Shown here in pieces: positions 46,007-55,380 of a DNA stretch of 64,000 bases. How positions within the stretch are numbered: position 1 is the stretch's first letter; every line of letters starts with the position of its first letter. Below the pieces are notes generated by a model. The model saw only the letters and a list, made by a program, of their open reading frames with translations, was not told the DNA's origin and did not search any database. A program made the position numbers and the translations under genes. Source of the DNA: Pontibacter sp. E15-1 (GTDB lineage: Bacteria > Bacteroidota > Bacteroidia > Cytophagales > Hymenobacteraceae); assembly GCF_022601975.1 (NCBI RefSeq), contig NZ_JAKVIR010000001.1:248001-312000 (forward strand), given 5' to 3'.

Positions 46007-46998
46007 TGTATATGATGATCACCTCTAAAGTAGACGCTGTGGATGCCTGGATTTGCAGCGCGGATATGCCGATGGGGTACGACAACAGCCAGCCTTTGCA
46101 GGAAAAGGAGGTACTGCTACAGGGGCAGGCAATTTCCTCGTTGCGAAGCTTTCAGGTATGCGGCGGCGGGCTGTTTATCATCAACACCAAAATGACCTTT
46201 ACGCAGCAGGTGCAGGATCACCTGAAGGTAACCGGCGAGAGCATCATGCTGGCGTTTTGCCTGGAAGGAGACGCTTCAGCCACCTTCCAGGGGTTCGGTA
46301 AAAAGAGCCCGTGCCGCCCCAATGCCCACCACATCTGCTACACACCGCAGCTCGAGGCAGTGTATACCCTGCAGCCAGCCACGCGGCACCACTATTTCCT
46401 GGTAATCCTCTCAAAAGAGTTTTATTTCCGGCTGCTGCACCGGCACAACTCGCCGCACCAGGAATTTACGGCACAGCTACTGCAAGGCCGGCACACCTGG
46501 CTCAGCAGCAAACCCCTGCACATTACGGCCGAAATGAAGTGGGTGATCCAGGACATCTGCAACTGCCAGCACAGCGCAACCCTCAAACGGTTGTATATAG
46601 AAGCAAAAGTAGCCGAACTGCTGGTGTTGCAGTTGGAGCAATGGCAGCAGTGGCAGCAGCCGCGCCGCCCGATGCTCCGCGGTGATGATGAGTTGCGAAT
46701 CGCAGAGGCCAAAGCCATACTGGAGGAGAACTTCGCCAAGCCGCCCACGATTCAGGAACTGGCGCGCCTGGTTTGTATAAATGAGCACAACCTGAAGCAA
46801 GGCTTCAAGTATTGCTACAACCACACCGTGCACGGCTATGTGGTATGGCTCCGGATGCAGCAGGCCAGGCACTTGCTACGGCAGTCTCAGCAGCGCATTG
46901 GCGAAATAGCCTATGCGGTGGGGTATAAAAAAGCGGCGCACTTCACGGCGGCTTTCAAAAAGCACTACGGCTTTTTGCCGAGCGAGATAAAACGGTGA
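46006..46998 (+). CDS. AraC-family transcription regulator (siderophore locus)
   Basis: 330 residues. The first ~220 form a PchR-like sensory domain (SIMLAFCLEGDASATFQG). The C-terminal DNA-binding domain has helix-turn-helix 1 at TIQELARLVCINEHNLKQGF and helix-turn-helix 2 at RIGEIAYAVGYKKAAHFTAA. PchR/AlcR-type regulators activate siderophore receptor genes when the cognate ferri-siderophore is present. It is divergent from the receptor with a 104-base gap. Starts at 46012 or 46015 (later methionines) are possible because the first ATG overlaps a direct repeat. Confidence 0.88.
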   Translation: MYMMITSKVDAVDAWICSADMPMGYDNSQPLQEKEVLLQGQAISSLRSFQVCGGGLFIINTKMTFTQQVQDHLKVTGESIMLAFCLEGDASATFQGFGKKSPCRPNAHHICYTPQLEAVYTLQPATRHHYFLVILSKEFYFRLLHRHNSPHQEFTAQLLQGRHTWLSSKPLHITAEMKWVIQDICNCQHSATLKRLYIEAKVAELLVLQLEQWQQWQQPRRPMLRGDDELRIAEAKAILEENFAKPPTIQELARLVCINEHNLKQGFKYCYNHTVHGYVVWLRMQQARHLLRQSQQRIGEIAYAVGYKKAAHFTAAFKKHYGFLPSEIKR

Positions 46999-47106
46999 AC
47001 CAGCAGCAGTAAACCTGACGCTCTGTATCCTGTGGGGTAAGTTGGTCCCGGATGGACGCTTTCTCGCAGAAAAGCAATGCCTTACATAAAGGTAAATATC
47101 GTCAAA

Positions 47107-47138
47107 AAAGGGCAGAAGAAATTAATCTCCTGCCCTTT
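47107..47138 (-). terminator. Terminator hairpin after the small lipoprotein gene
   Basis: 9-bp stem AAAGGGCAG / CTGCCCTTT with a 14-base loop; on the minus strand it ends in CTTTTTTGAC. 23 bases beyond the lipoprotein stop. Confidence 0.7.
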
Positions 47139-47160
47139 CTCAAATTGCATTATTTTACAG

Positions 47161-47448
47161 TTAATATCCTCTGGCCTTTGCCTGCGACTCAAGCGCCTTC
47201 AGCTCATGCTCAGCGGCCTTCAGTCTGTTCTTGGCGGCCTTCTCGCGCTGCTCTGCCTCTTTTCTATAGCGCTCCGCCTCGTCTACTTCCCTCTGCAGCA
47301 TTTCAATCTCCTGCTGCTGGGCTGCCACAGCCGGGCTGTTCGACAAACTGCCGCTCCCGCCAAATGCAGAGCAACCTACCAGCACCGGAAAGAACAGGAC
47401 CGCAGCGCCCATCGCTGCCTTTGAGTATAATCGGGTCAATGTTTTCAT
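47161..47448 (-). CDS. Small coiled-coil lipoprotein
   Basis: 95 residues. Lipoprotein signal (FFPVLVGCSAFGG) followed by a Gly/Ser linker and one long charged helix rich in Glu, Lys, Arg and Ala (residues ~43-92, e.g. EAEQREKAAKNRLKAAEHEL) with heptad-like leucines. Its size and layout are similar to Lpp-type or DUF-type envelope lipoproteins, but no family is recognised. Monocistronic with its own terminator; divergent from arsR. Confidence 0.7.
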   Translation of the reverse strand: MKTLTRLYSKAAMGAAVLFFPVLVGCSAFGGSGSLSNSPAVAAQQQEIEMLQREVDEAERYRKEAEQREKAAKNRLKAAEHELKALESQAKARGY

Positions 47449-47610
47449 GTATTTATTGTATTGATACTATATTTAATACGGCAGCGCTTGAAAGTAGTTA
47501 TACACCCGGAAATAAGATTTTCCCTTGATCATACCCAATATCCGGGCTTTCCTATACCACCAGTGGACTCCAGAACGGCTGCGCAAAAAACAGAGATTTC
47601 TGCAAACATT

Positions 47611-47646
47611 TTTGGAAGTAGTGCGTTTTAATCGTAGTATTACGAT
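47611..47646 (+). promoter_or_regulatory. arsR promoter with overlapping ArsR operator
   Basis: TTTG at 47611-47614 and TAGTATTA at 47635-47642, 20 bases apart, fit the Bacteroidetes -33/-7 pattern. ATCGTA-GTAT-TACGAT (47631-47646) is a perfect palindrome over the -7 element, 14 bases before the arsR ATG; this is the expected place for ArsR autorepression. Confidence 0.6.
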
Positions 47647-47660
47647 CATAAAACCAAATC

Positions 47661-47993
47661 ATGGGAGCAAGCAAAACCGAGGCCTTCACCGAAACTGACA
47701 TTGTGCTGGCGAAATACGCCAAAGCGCTGGCGCACCCTGCCCGCGTGGCTATCCTGCGCCTCCTGCTGGAGCGCCGCGCCTGCATCTGCGGCGACATCGT
47801 GGAGGAGCTTCCCCTCTCGCAGTCAACGGTGTCGCAGCACCTCAAGGAGCTGAAAGAAGCCGGACTGATACAGGGCGACATCGACGGCAAGAAGGTCTGT
47901 TACTGTATAGACGCTCGGGCCTGGGAGCAGGCACAGCACCTGCTACAGGCATTCTTCACCGCTTATACCCCCTGCCAAACCGGCTGCTGTTAA
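47661..47993 (+). CDS. arsR: ArsR-family repressor
   Basis: 110 residues. Winged helix with [19 protein letters not shown] and recognition helix [13 protein letters not shown]. Cysteines in [10 protein letters not shown] sit at the classical alpha-3 metalloid site (CxC), and the C-terminus has more (PCQTGCC). The protein should leave DNA when arsenite binds. It starts a cluster with arsM (48 bases downstream) and an arsC-like gene. Confidence 0.88.
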   Translation: MGASKTEAFTETDIVLAKYAKALAHPARVAILRLLLERRACICGDIVEELPLSQSTVSQHLKELKEAGLIQGDIDGKKVCYCIDARAWEQAQHLLQAFFTAYTPCQTGCC

Positions 47994-48010
47994 AAAAATT
48001 TACCTAAACC

Positions 48011-48028
48011 AATCGCAATAAAACGATT
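48011..48028 (+). promoter_or_regulatory. Second ArsR-like operator before arsM
   Basis: AATCG-CAATAAAA-CGATT, 13 bases before the arsM start. The AATCG...CGAT halves and their 8-base spacing equal those of the arsR operator (AATCG-TAGTATTA-CGAT). Confidence 0.5.
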
Positions 48029-48041
48029 AAAACCGAAGATC

Positions 48042-48887
48042 ATGAAAAATCCTGAAGAACTAAAAGCACTTGTAAAAGAAAAGTACAGTGAGATTGCCCT
48101 ACAGAGCAAAGAGCAGAATGAGACCTCCTGCTGTGGGGCAACGGGCTGTTGCACTGTGGACTACGCCATTTTTGCGGACAATTATACCCAACTGGACGGG
48201 TATACCCCTGATGCCGACCTGGGCCTGGGCTGTGGCGTACCAACGGAGTTTGCCCAGATCAAGCCCGGCGATGTGGTGCTGGACCTTGGCTCCGGCGCCG
48301 GCAACGACTGCTTTGTGGCACGCGCCATTGTAGGCGACTCGGGCAAGGTGATGGGCGTGGACATGACGGACGCCATGATTGCCAAAGCCCGTGACAATGC
48401 CGAGAAGCTGGGTTTCCACAACGTGGAGTTCCGGCAGGGCGAGATCGAGGATCTGCCCATCGCCGCCAACCGGGCCGATGTGGTTATCAGCAACTGTGTG
48501 TTGAACCTGGTGCCGGACAAGCGGAAAGCCTTTGCCGAAACGTACCGCGTACTTAAGCCAGGGGGCCATTTCAGCATTTCGGATGTGGTGCTCGTGGGCA
48601 ATTTGCCCGAAGGTCTGGTGCAGGCGAGCGAACTCTATGCCGGGTGCGTTTCGGGCGCTATCCAGAAAGACGACTACCTGCAGATCATCCGCGAAGCGGG
48701 CTTTGAGAACGTGACGGTGCAAAAGGAGAAGGCAATCCTGGTGCCCGATGAGATTCTGAAGGACTACCTGAGCGAAGACGAGATAAGCGCTTTCCGCGCC
48801 AGCAACACCGGCATTTTCAGCATCACGGTGTATGGCGACAAACCCGCCAGCGCGGCCTGCTGCACCCCAGGCTCTGGCTGCTGCTAA
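48042..48887 (+). CDS. arsM: Arsenite methyltransferase
   Basis: 281 residues. SAM-binding motif VLDLGSGAGNDCFVA, DMTDAMIAKARDNA and a C-terminal domain typical of ArsM. Arsenic-binding cysteines are in TSCCGATGCC near residue 30, GLGCGVP, ISNCVLNLVP and YAGCVSG. It methylates As(III) with SAM to give methylated, partly volatile species in the cytosol. A cysteine-rich tail (ACCTPGSGCC) is an extra possible metalloid site. Regulated presumably by ArsR from the operator just upstream. Confidence 0.93.
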   Translation: MKNPEELKALVKEKYSEIALQSKEQNETSCCGATGCCTVDYAIFADNYTQLDGYTPDADLGLGCGVPTEFAQIKPGDVVLDLGSGAGNDCFVARAIVGDSGKVMGVDMTDAMIAKARDNAEKLGFHNVEFRQGEIEDLPIAANRADVVISNCVLNLVPDKRKAFAETYRVLKPGGHFSISDVVLVGNLPEGLVQASELYAGCVSGAIQKDDYLQIIREAGFENVTVQKEKAILVPDEILKDYLSEDEISAFRASNTGIFSITVYGDKPASAACCTPGSGCC

Positions 48888-48964
48888 CTACTACTTCCCC
48901 CGCACTGTTTTATACTGCGGGGGAAGTTTTTTTCCTATCTTCCACAGAAACCCATCCCAAAAAC

Positions 48965-49588
48965 ATGAAGCTATACCCCGAACTCTCGGCAACAGTGCAG
49001 GAACTGGAGCAGGAGTACAACCAGATACCCGAAAACCGGAAGCAACAGTTGCAGCAGTTGGCCCGGTACGTGCGGCAAAAGCAGGCCAGTGGGCAGCCCG
49101 CACAGCTTAATTTTATATGCACCCATAACTCCCGGCGCAGCCATATGGCGCAATTGTGGGCTTTGGCCGCCGCGGCACAACATGACGTGGGTCCGGTTGC
49201 CTGCTTTTCGGGGGGTACCGAGGCCACGGCGTTTAACCCCAATGCCGTGGAGGCAATGCGGCAACTTGGCTTCAGGATTGAGAAAACTGACGAGGGGGCC
49301 AATCCCGTTTACAGCATCCGGTATGCGCCAGAACTGCCTGCCGCACGGGTATGGTCGAAAGAGGTGACGGACGCGGTAAACCCTTCCAGCAACTTTGCCG
49401 CCATCATGACCTGCTCGGACGCCGACGAAAACTGCCCCGTTATACCAGGCGCGGAGATCCGAATCCCGCTCACCTACGAGGACCCCAAGGCGTTTGACGG
49501 CACGGCGGAGCAGCAGGCCAAATACGTAGAGCGGGCGCGGCAGATAGGCCGGGAATTGCTGTATGCCTTCCAAACCGTCAGCAGCTGA
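48965..49588 (+). CDS. Arsenate reductase-like protein of the LMW-phosphatase fold
   Basis: 207 residues. P-loop ICTHNSRRSHMAQ with nucleophile C52 (CX5R). MTCSDADENCPVIPGA provides C150 and C157, seven apart, matching C82/C89 of the thioredoxin-coupled ArsC of plasmid pI258. All three redox cysteines for arsenate reduction are therefore present. There is an N-terminal helix of ~45 residues not found in classical ArsC. With ArsM it would reduce As(V) to As(III) and then methylate it. Located 77 bases after arsM. Confidence 0.85.
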   Translation: MKLYPELSATVQELEQEYNQIPENRKQQLQQLARYVRQKQASGQPAQLNFICTHNSRRSHMAQLWALAAAAQHDVGPVACFSGGTEATAFNPNAVEAMRQLGFRIEKTDEGANPVYSIRYAPELPAARVWSKEVTDAVNPSSNFAAIMTCSDADENCPVIPGAEIRIPLTYEDPKAFDGTAEQQAKYVERARQIGRELLYAFQTVSS

Positions 49589-49638
49589 TTTGAGTTTTTT
49601 GCAGGTATGGGTATGGCCGGAGCGCCCGTTTCCTGAGG

Positions 49639-50055
49639 TTAGGGTTTCTGATAGCTCATGATCCGGGCGGAAACGGCGTTGGCTGTGGCTGGCTTGCGCG
49701 AAAAGTTTATCCACCCCTCCCGCTCCGACTCTTGCGGCACATACATGATCTGCAGTTCAGAGCGCTCGATAACAGTGGAACCCTGCTGCATCACCAGTTC
49801 CAAGGTCACTGATTCCGCCGTTTCTCCCCCTGTGTTCCGCACCAACACGTGGTAGCGGTATGGCTGCGCCTTGGTTGGGGCGGGCCAGTATTCCACCGAA
49901 AGCTCCGGAGACATAGGCGCGTGCGTGTACGTCTCGTAGCCCAGGTAAGCGAAGATAGCCAGCACCAGCACCAGGCCCACCGTGAAAACGCCCCATTCCA
50001 GCAGGTTTTTGGGATCCTTTGTTTCCTTGTTTTCTTTCTCTTTCGTTACTTCCAT
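49639..50055 (-). CDS. TIGR02588 family single-pass membrane protein
   Basis: 138 residues: charged N-terminus, one helix (LLEWGVFTVGLVLVLAIFAY), and a periplasmic beta-sandwich-like domain (YHVLVRNTGGETAESVTLEL). It matches the small partner that accompanies TIGR02587 membrane proteins; the function of both is unknown. It starts six bases after the TIGR02587 stop, so the genes are translationally linked. Confidence 0.8.
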   Translation of the reverse strand: MEVTKEKENKETKDPKNLLEWGVFTVGLVLVLAIFAYLGYETYTHAPMSPELSVEYWPAPTKAQPYRYHVLVRNTGGETAESVTLELVMQQGSTVIERSELQIMYVPQESEREGWINFSRKPATANAVSARIMSYQKP

Positions 50056-50061
50056 CGGGTG

Positions 50062-50934
50062 TTATTTTATCAGGAGCCTGCCTGCGGAGGCACCAAGGGT
50101 GGCGATAACGCCCAGCGTGATGCACTGTGCAGTGACAATCCAGAAGCTCACCCCATCGAAACGGCCAAAAAACCACAGCGAGAAAGCCGAGGCCGCCAGC
50201 GCGATCAGGTATGAGATGCAGGTATCGTAAAGTATGTTAAAGACGACGTTGCCGTTGAGCACAGCGGACGTGTTGCGAAAATCGCTGAAGGAAACTACCA
50301 CCGTGCTGAGCACCAGTGACACGAGCGCCATAGACAGGATGTGCACGGGCTCGGCTTCGACGGCGATCATCAGAATCTCCTCGGTGGGTGCCACGTTGCC
50401 GCCCACCAGTATCGCCCCACACAAGGCGATCACGGCGGTGGCCATTTTCCCGGAGCCTCGCTTCTGCTCCTGCCTGATGCGGTCCTGTTCTTCTCCGTTT
50501 TCCTCTTCCGCATCGTCCGGCTCCACACCCAACTGCGCCGTGCCCACCGACACGCCAATGGAAATCGCCATGGCCTCAATGATCACCTTGCTCATCAGTT
50601 CCTCCACCGACATGCCGTGCAGGGAGATGCGGTTGAGCATCAGCAGGATGCCGAACGAGAGGATGACACCAAGGCCCATCTCCTCCACGGAGTCCACGAA
50701 AACGCTTCGCCACGACGCATCGGGCCGCATGCCGGCATATCGGTTGTAGCCCAGCAGCAACAGGTACGTGACCACAATCAGCACCATCAGTTGAAAGGGA
50801 GTGGCGATAAAGCCTGCCCACCATACCTCCATGGTGTACAGCATCGGAAAGCTAAAGAGCAAGCCGCCGGCTACCCCGCGGGCATACTCCTTCAGCGATT
50901 GCGAGACCGGTCGGCTCAGGCTGTTTGTTTTCAT
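50062..50934 (-). CDS. TIGR02587 family multi-pass membrane protein
   Basis: 290 residues with about seven helices, including YARGVAGGLLFSFPMLYTME and VIALCGAILVGGNVAPTEEI. An acidic cytosolic loop (PDDAEEENGEEQDR) divides it. The family is defined only by its conserved pairing with TIGR02588. An APTEEI motif inside a helix is strikingly polar and may be functional. First gene of the two-gene unit. Confidence 0.82.
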   Translation of the reverse strand: MKTNSLSRPVSQSLKEYARGVAGGLLFSFPMLYTMEVWWAGFIATPFQLMVLIVVTYLLLLGYNRYAGMRPDASWRSVFVDSVEEMGLGVILSFGILLMLNRISLHGMSVEELMSKVIIEAMAISIGVSVGTAQLGVEPDDAEEENGEEQDRIRQEQKRGSGKMATAVIALCGAILVGGNVAPTEEILMIAVEAEPVHILSMALVSLVLSTVVVSFSDFRNTSAVLNGNVVFNILYDTCISYLIALAASAFSLWFFGRFDGVSFWIVTAQCITLGVIATLGASAGRLLIK

Positions 50935-51233
50935 ATACCAGTTCTACGCTTTTGTTAAATATGTACGCGTCACTATACGCAATCAGCACCACTACAGCCA
51001 ATCAGCGTGGCGGAAAACATACCTTTAGCAGAAAGCCGCTTATGCCATACCCCAATTTTAAGAAACAGCCCCTTCTGCCGGGTGGCTGCTTTAGTTTTGT
51101 CTGGGCATCCCTTCAAGGCTTTGATGGCTCCAGATGTTCATAATCAAGAATATTCATTAGCCTCTAATTCTCAGTCACATTCGTGTTTCCTCGCTGATGT
51201 TTAAATTGACTCTTCCTTCGCTCCGGAAACGTT

Positions 51234-52145
51234 CTACTGTCGTTTTCTGGATTTTTGCTGCTGCAGCTGTGTAAAGCCATACGTCACGCCCGTCATTTCC
51301 TCGGATTTCTCCCAGAGGGCGCTTGCCATCCGCTCATCGTGCGAGGTGTCTTTGGAGGGTACGCCAATAGGCTTGCCCCGCCACTCCTGAAAACCGTTCG
51401 GGCCGATGTACTCCCCGCCATTTATGTTGGGCGACAGCGCGGCATATAGCGTGGGTTGTGCGCCAGCCACAGCGCTTTGCCCGATCATCGGGCTGAGCCA
51501 CTTGAGCATCGGCGGCATGTGCTGCGCCAGGTTAGTATCGGAGAGGCCGGGGTGTGCCGCCACCGAAAGCGTGCGGTGCTCGTGCTCCTTCAGCCTCCGG
51601 TCCAGCTCGTAGGCAAACATCAGGCAGGCCAGTTTGCTTTGCCCGTAGGCCTTGCGCTTGCTATACCCCTTCTGGAAGTGCAGATCGTGCAGTTGGATGG
51701 GCGACCAGCGGTGGGCCAGGCTGCTCAGCGACACGACCCGCGAGCCCGGGGTTTGCAGCAGCATCGGCAGCAACCGGCCTGTCAGGGCAAAATGCCCGAG
51801 GTAATTGGTGGCCAGCTGGCTCTCAAAGCCGTCTTCCGTCACCTGATAGGGCGACATCATCACCCCTGCGTTGTTTATCAGCAGGTCCAGGGTGGTATAG
51901 CGCCGCTGATACGCCGCGGCGAAGGCTTCTACGGAAGCCAGGCTGCTGGTGTCTATCTCCATCGCCTCCACCGTTGCCCAGGGGTTTCGCTTGAGCATGC
52001 GCTCTTTTGCGGCAGCGGCCTTTTCAGGGTTTCGGCAGGCCAGGACCACGGCATACCCCTGGCCCGTCAGGTCCAGCGCTGTTTCATACCCTAAGCCCAC
52101 ATTGGCACCCGTTATGATCGCTGTTCTCATGGTTTTGTCTTTCAT
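51234..52145 (-). CDS. SDR oxidoreductase (retinol dehydrogenase/protochlorophyllide reductase-like)
   Basis: 303 residues (or 298 from ATG 52130). Cofactor motif TGANVGLGYETA, structural LLINNAGVMMSP, catalytic serine in VVSLSSLAHRW and the YGQSKLACLMFAYEL with Tyr/Lys. Classical SDR of the family often annotated retinol dehydrogenase-like; substrate unknown. It starts 50 bases downstream of the RND pump stop and may be the last gene of that transcript. Confidence 0.88.
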   Translation of the reverse strand: MKDKTMRTAIITGANVGLGYETALDLTGQGYAVVLACRNPEKAAAAKERMLKRNPWATVEAMEIDTSSLASVEAFAAAYQRRYTTLDLLINNAGVMMSPYQVTEDGFESQLATNYLGHFALTGRLLPMLLQTPGSRVVSLSSLAHRWSPIQLHDLHFQKGYSKRKAYGQSKLACLMFAYELDRRLKEHEHRTLSVAAHPGLSDTNLAQHMPPMLKWLSPMIGQSAVAGAQPTLYAALSPNINGGEYIGPNGFQEWRGKPIGVPSKDTSHDERMASALWEKSEEMTGVTYGFTQLQQQKSRKRQ

Positions 52146-52195
52146 TGGATTTTAAACTTATTTTTAGGAGCCCGCGCGGGAGCTCGCCAGTATAT

Positions 52196-55100
52196 TTAGG
52201 CATTCGGGAAGGCCAGCTTCTTTTCTGCTTTTCGTTCTTTTTTGGCAGCGCGCCGCTCCTTCATCACGTCCACGGCCAGGTAGGCCACCGGCACTATAAT
52301 CAGGGTGAGGAGCATGGAGCTGGTCAGGCCACCGATCAGCACCCAGGCCAGGCCGTTTTTCCACTCGGCGCCTGCCCCCGTGGCAATGGCAATCGGAATC
52401 ATGGCAATCACCATCGCGATGGTCGTCATCAGGATCGGGCGGAAACGGGCCATCGTGCCCTGCACCAGCGCCTCGTACGAGGGCATGCCCTCCGCCTTGA
52501 GCTGGTTTACAAAGTCCACAATCAGGATGGCGTTCTTGATCACAAGCCCCACGAGCATGATCAGGCCCAGCATACCGAAGATACTCAGGTTACTCAGCGT
52601 CAGGGCCAGCGCCAGGAAGGCGCCGATCATGGCAACCGGCACGGCCAGCATTACCACCAGCGGGTATACATAGTTATCGTAAAGGGCCACCATGATCAGG
52701 TATACGAGCACAATAGAGGCCATCAGGGCCAGCAGCAGGCTGCTAAACGCCTCCGTCTGGTTTTTCAAGTCGCCGGCCGCGCTGATGTTCACGCCTTCCG
52801 GCAGGTTCATCTCATCGATCAGCGCCTGTATCTCCTGGCCCACGGTGCCCACCGGCCGGCCCACCACCTGCGACTCCACGGTCACGGTCGGGATCTTGTC
52901 TTTCCGCTCCAGCTTGGAGGGGCCGGACGAGGAGACGATGCTGGCAAACTGGTTGAGCTTGATCAACTCGCCTTTATCGTTCTGAAAAGTGAGGTTCCGG
53001 ATATCGTTGATGTTGCGGCGGTCAAAAGCGTCGAGCTGCACCCGGATCGGGTACTCGTCATCGCCCTGCAGCAGCTTGCTCTGGTCGTTGCCCGTAAAGG
53101 CGTTCTGCATGGTGGTACCCACCACATCCAGCGACAAGCCAAGCTCCGCGAGCCGCTGGCGGTCTATCTGCACCGCAATCTCCGGGTTACCCCCCTCCAC
53201 GGATGCTTTCACCTCACTGGTGCCAGACACTGTTTTCACGGTCGCGATCAGCTTTTCGCTAAAGGCGAGGATCGTGTCGAGGTTGGCGCCTTGCACCTGG
53301 AACTGGATTGGCGCGGCTCCGGCCCCACCCACCATACTTACCGGGGCGGCCGTGAACTTGGCACCTGGCAGCGACTCCTGCAAGGCCAGCTTGGTTTTGG
53401 CCGCGTACTCGCTGCTGGAGAGCGTGCGCTGCTCGGCAGGCACCAACTTCACGTTCAACTCCGCAATGTATGGGCTGGAACCGGCACTCACGCTACCGCC
53501 GCCAGAGGCACCCACGGTGGTAAACACATTGACCACGTTCGGGTCATTCAACAGCTTCTCCTCTATCTGCTGGGTCAGGAAGTTGGTTTGCTCGAGCGGG
53601 GTCTCCTTTGGAAGCTCGGCTTTCAGCTGAAACTCGCCGTTGTCGCCGTTGGCCACAAACTCCACGCCGATGAAACCGCCGCCTATCAGTGTAAACGAAG
53701 CGATCACCAGCGCTATGATCGCGGCGAAAGAGACACGCTTGTGGTGCAGCGCCCATAGCAGTATGGTTTTGAAAAAGCTCTGAAAACCGTTGATCATGCT
53801 CTCAAACCAGATCAGCGGTTTGTCCAACATTCTGTCGTTGCTCAGGTGCGAGAGCTTGGTGAAGCGGCTTGACAGCCACGGGGTGAGCGTAAAGGACACC
53901 AGCCAGCTGATAATGGTGGCCGCCACCACCGTGATCGAGAACTGGAACAGGAGGTCGGACACAACGCCCGACACAAAGGTAATCGGCAAGAACACCACAA
54001 TGATCACAAGGGTGATGGACGTCACGGAGATACCAATCTCTTTCCAAGTGTCCATGGCCGCCTGCATGGCGCTCTTACCCTGCTCCATGTACATGTGGAT
54101 GTTCTCGAGCACCACAATGCTGTCATCCACCAGGATACCCACCACCAGCGAGAGGGCCAGCAGCGTCATGAGGTTGAGCGAGAAGCCCAGCAGGGCCATC
54201 ACGGCAAACGTTGCCACGATAGAGACCGGTATGGCCACCATCACGATCAGGGCGTTGCGGATGTTGTGAAGGAAGAAGAGCATGATAAAGGCCACCAGGA
54301 TAATAGCGATGATGAGATCAAATATTACGGAGTTGGCCGCCTCTAGCGTAAAGTCGGCACTGTCGTTGGCAATGGTGAACTGCATGTCCTCGGCGCTGTA
54401 ACGCTGCTCCAGCTCGGCCATCGCCTCCTTCACATCGTCGCTGATGCCCACGGTGTTACCATCGCTGGTCTTGGTGATCAGGATACCCAGGGAGGTTCTG
54501 CCGTTGATGCGCGTCAGCGAGCTGGCCTCCTCCTTGGTGTCATAGAGCTCGGCCACGTCTTTCAGGTATACCTGGCTGCCATCTGTGTTGGTTGCCACCA
54601 CCAGGTTTGCCAGCTCGTCCACACTCGTGAACTTTCCGCTCAGGCGAACCAGTACGTCCTGCTGGGTGCTCTTCAGACTGCCAGTCGGGAAGTTGAGGTT
54701 GGCGCGGGAGATGGCGTTGGACACCTGCAGGATGGAGAGGTTGTAGTAGCGCAGCTTGTCGTTGTCGACGTTGATCTTGATCTCGCGGTTCTCGCCCCCG
54801 ATGATGTTCACCTGCGCCACGCCCTCTATACGGGCCAGCTCAGGCTGTACGGTTTTCTCGAACAGTGTGGTGAAGGCGCGCTCATCCATATCGGAGGTAG
54901 CCCCGATGCGCATGATCGGCATCTCGTCGAAGGAGAACTTGCCCAGACTCGGGTCGTCCACGTCATCCGGGAGCGTGGATTTGATGCTGTTCACCTTGCG
55001 TTGCGCCTCCTGCAGGGCCACATCCACATCGGTGCCGTACAGCAGGGTAGCCACCACCACCGACACCCCCTCCTGCGAGATGGCCTGGGTACTCTCCAGG

Positions 55101-55327
55101 TTTTCCAGGGTCGATACGGCACTCTCAATCCGCTTCGAAACGGCGGTCTCCACCTCGGAGGGCGCAGCGCCCGGGTAGATGGTGGTGATGGTGATCACCG
55201 GCGAGCTGATCTTTGGCAGCAGCTCGTAGGTTAAGGTACTGTACCCGATCAGGCCCAGCAGCACCAGTATGCTGAAGATCACCACTACCAGCGTGGGTCT
55301 TTTTACGGCAACGTCTGTAATACTCAT
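52196..55327 (-). CDS. RND efflux pump inner-membrane subunit (AcrB/HAE1 type)
   Basis: 1043 residues with twelve helices. Proton-relay aspartates are in helix 4 (VVGILVDDSIVVLENI). Porter-domain and late-helix motifs such as GLVIKNAILIVDFVNQLK follow. It forms a trimer exporting hydrophobic compounds or drugs in exchange for protons. Gene order from the promoter is tolC-like, adaptor, pump, with 29- and 53-base gaps: one operon, controlled by the adjacent GbsR/MarR regulator. Confidence 0.94.
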   Translation of the reverse strand: MSITDVAVKRPTLVVVIFSILVLLGLIGYSTLTYELLPKISSPVITITTIYPGAAPSEVETAVSKRIESAVSTLENLESTQAISQEGVSVVVATLLYGTDVDVALQEAQRKVNSIKSTLPDDVDDPSLGKFSFDEMPIMRIGATSDMDERAFTTLFEKTVQPELARIEGVAQVNIIGGENREIKINVDNDKLRYYNLSILQVSNAISRANLNFPTGSLKSTQQDVLVRLSGKFTSVDELANLVVATNTDGSQVYLKDVAELYDTKEEASSLTRINGRTSLGILITKTSDGNTVGISDDVKEAMAELEQRYSAEDMQFTIANDSADFTLEAANSVIFDLIIAIILVAFIMLFFLHNIRNALIVMVAIPVSIVATFAVMALLGFSLNLMTLLALSLVVGILVDDSIVVLENIHMYMEQGKSAMQAAMDTWKEIGISVTSITLVIIVVFLPITFVSGVVSDLLFQFSITVVAATIISWLVSFTLTPWLSSRFTKLSHLSNDRMLDKPLIWFESMINGFQSFFKTILLWALHHKRVSFAAIIALVIASFTLIGGGFIGVEFVANGDNGEFQLKAELPKETPLEQTNFLTQQIEEKLLNDPNVVNVFTTVGASGGGSVSAGSSPYIAELNVKLVPAEQRTLSSSEYAAKTKLALQESLPGAKFTAAPVSMVGGAGAAPIQFQVQGANLDTILAFSEKLIATVKTVSGTSEVKASVEGGNPEIAVQIDRQRLAELGLSLDVVGTTMQNAFTGNDQSKLLQGDDEYPIRVQLDAFDRRNINDIRNLTFQNDKGELIKLNQFASIVSSSGPSKLERKDKIPTVTVESQVVGRPVGTVGQEIQALIDEMNLPEGVNISAAGDLKNQTEAFSSLLLALMASIVLVYLIMVALYDNYVYPLVVMLAVPVAMIGAFLALALTLSNLSIFGMLGLIMLVGLVIKNAILIVDFVNQLKAEGMPSYEALVQGTMARFRPILMTTIAMVIAMIPIAIATGAGAEWKNGLAWVLIGGLTSSMLLTLIIVPVAYLAVDVMKERRAAKKERKAEKKLAFPNA

Positions 55328-55380
55328 AATTTCAATTCTTTAGGTTCTGAACATCAATTTGCGGGGCAGGCGGATACCGG

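Noticed and set aside
52145-53758. 537-codon plus-strand open frame
   Set aside because: Antisense to the RND pump gene; His/Arg/Gln-rich low-complexity product and no family features. It arises from codon bias of the pump gene.
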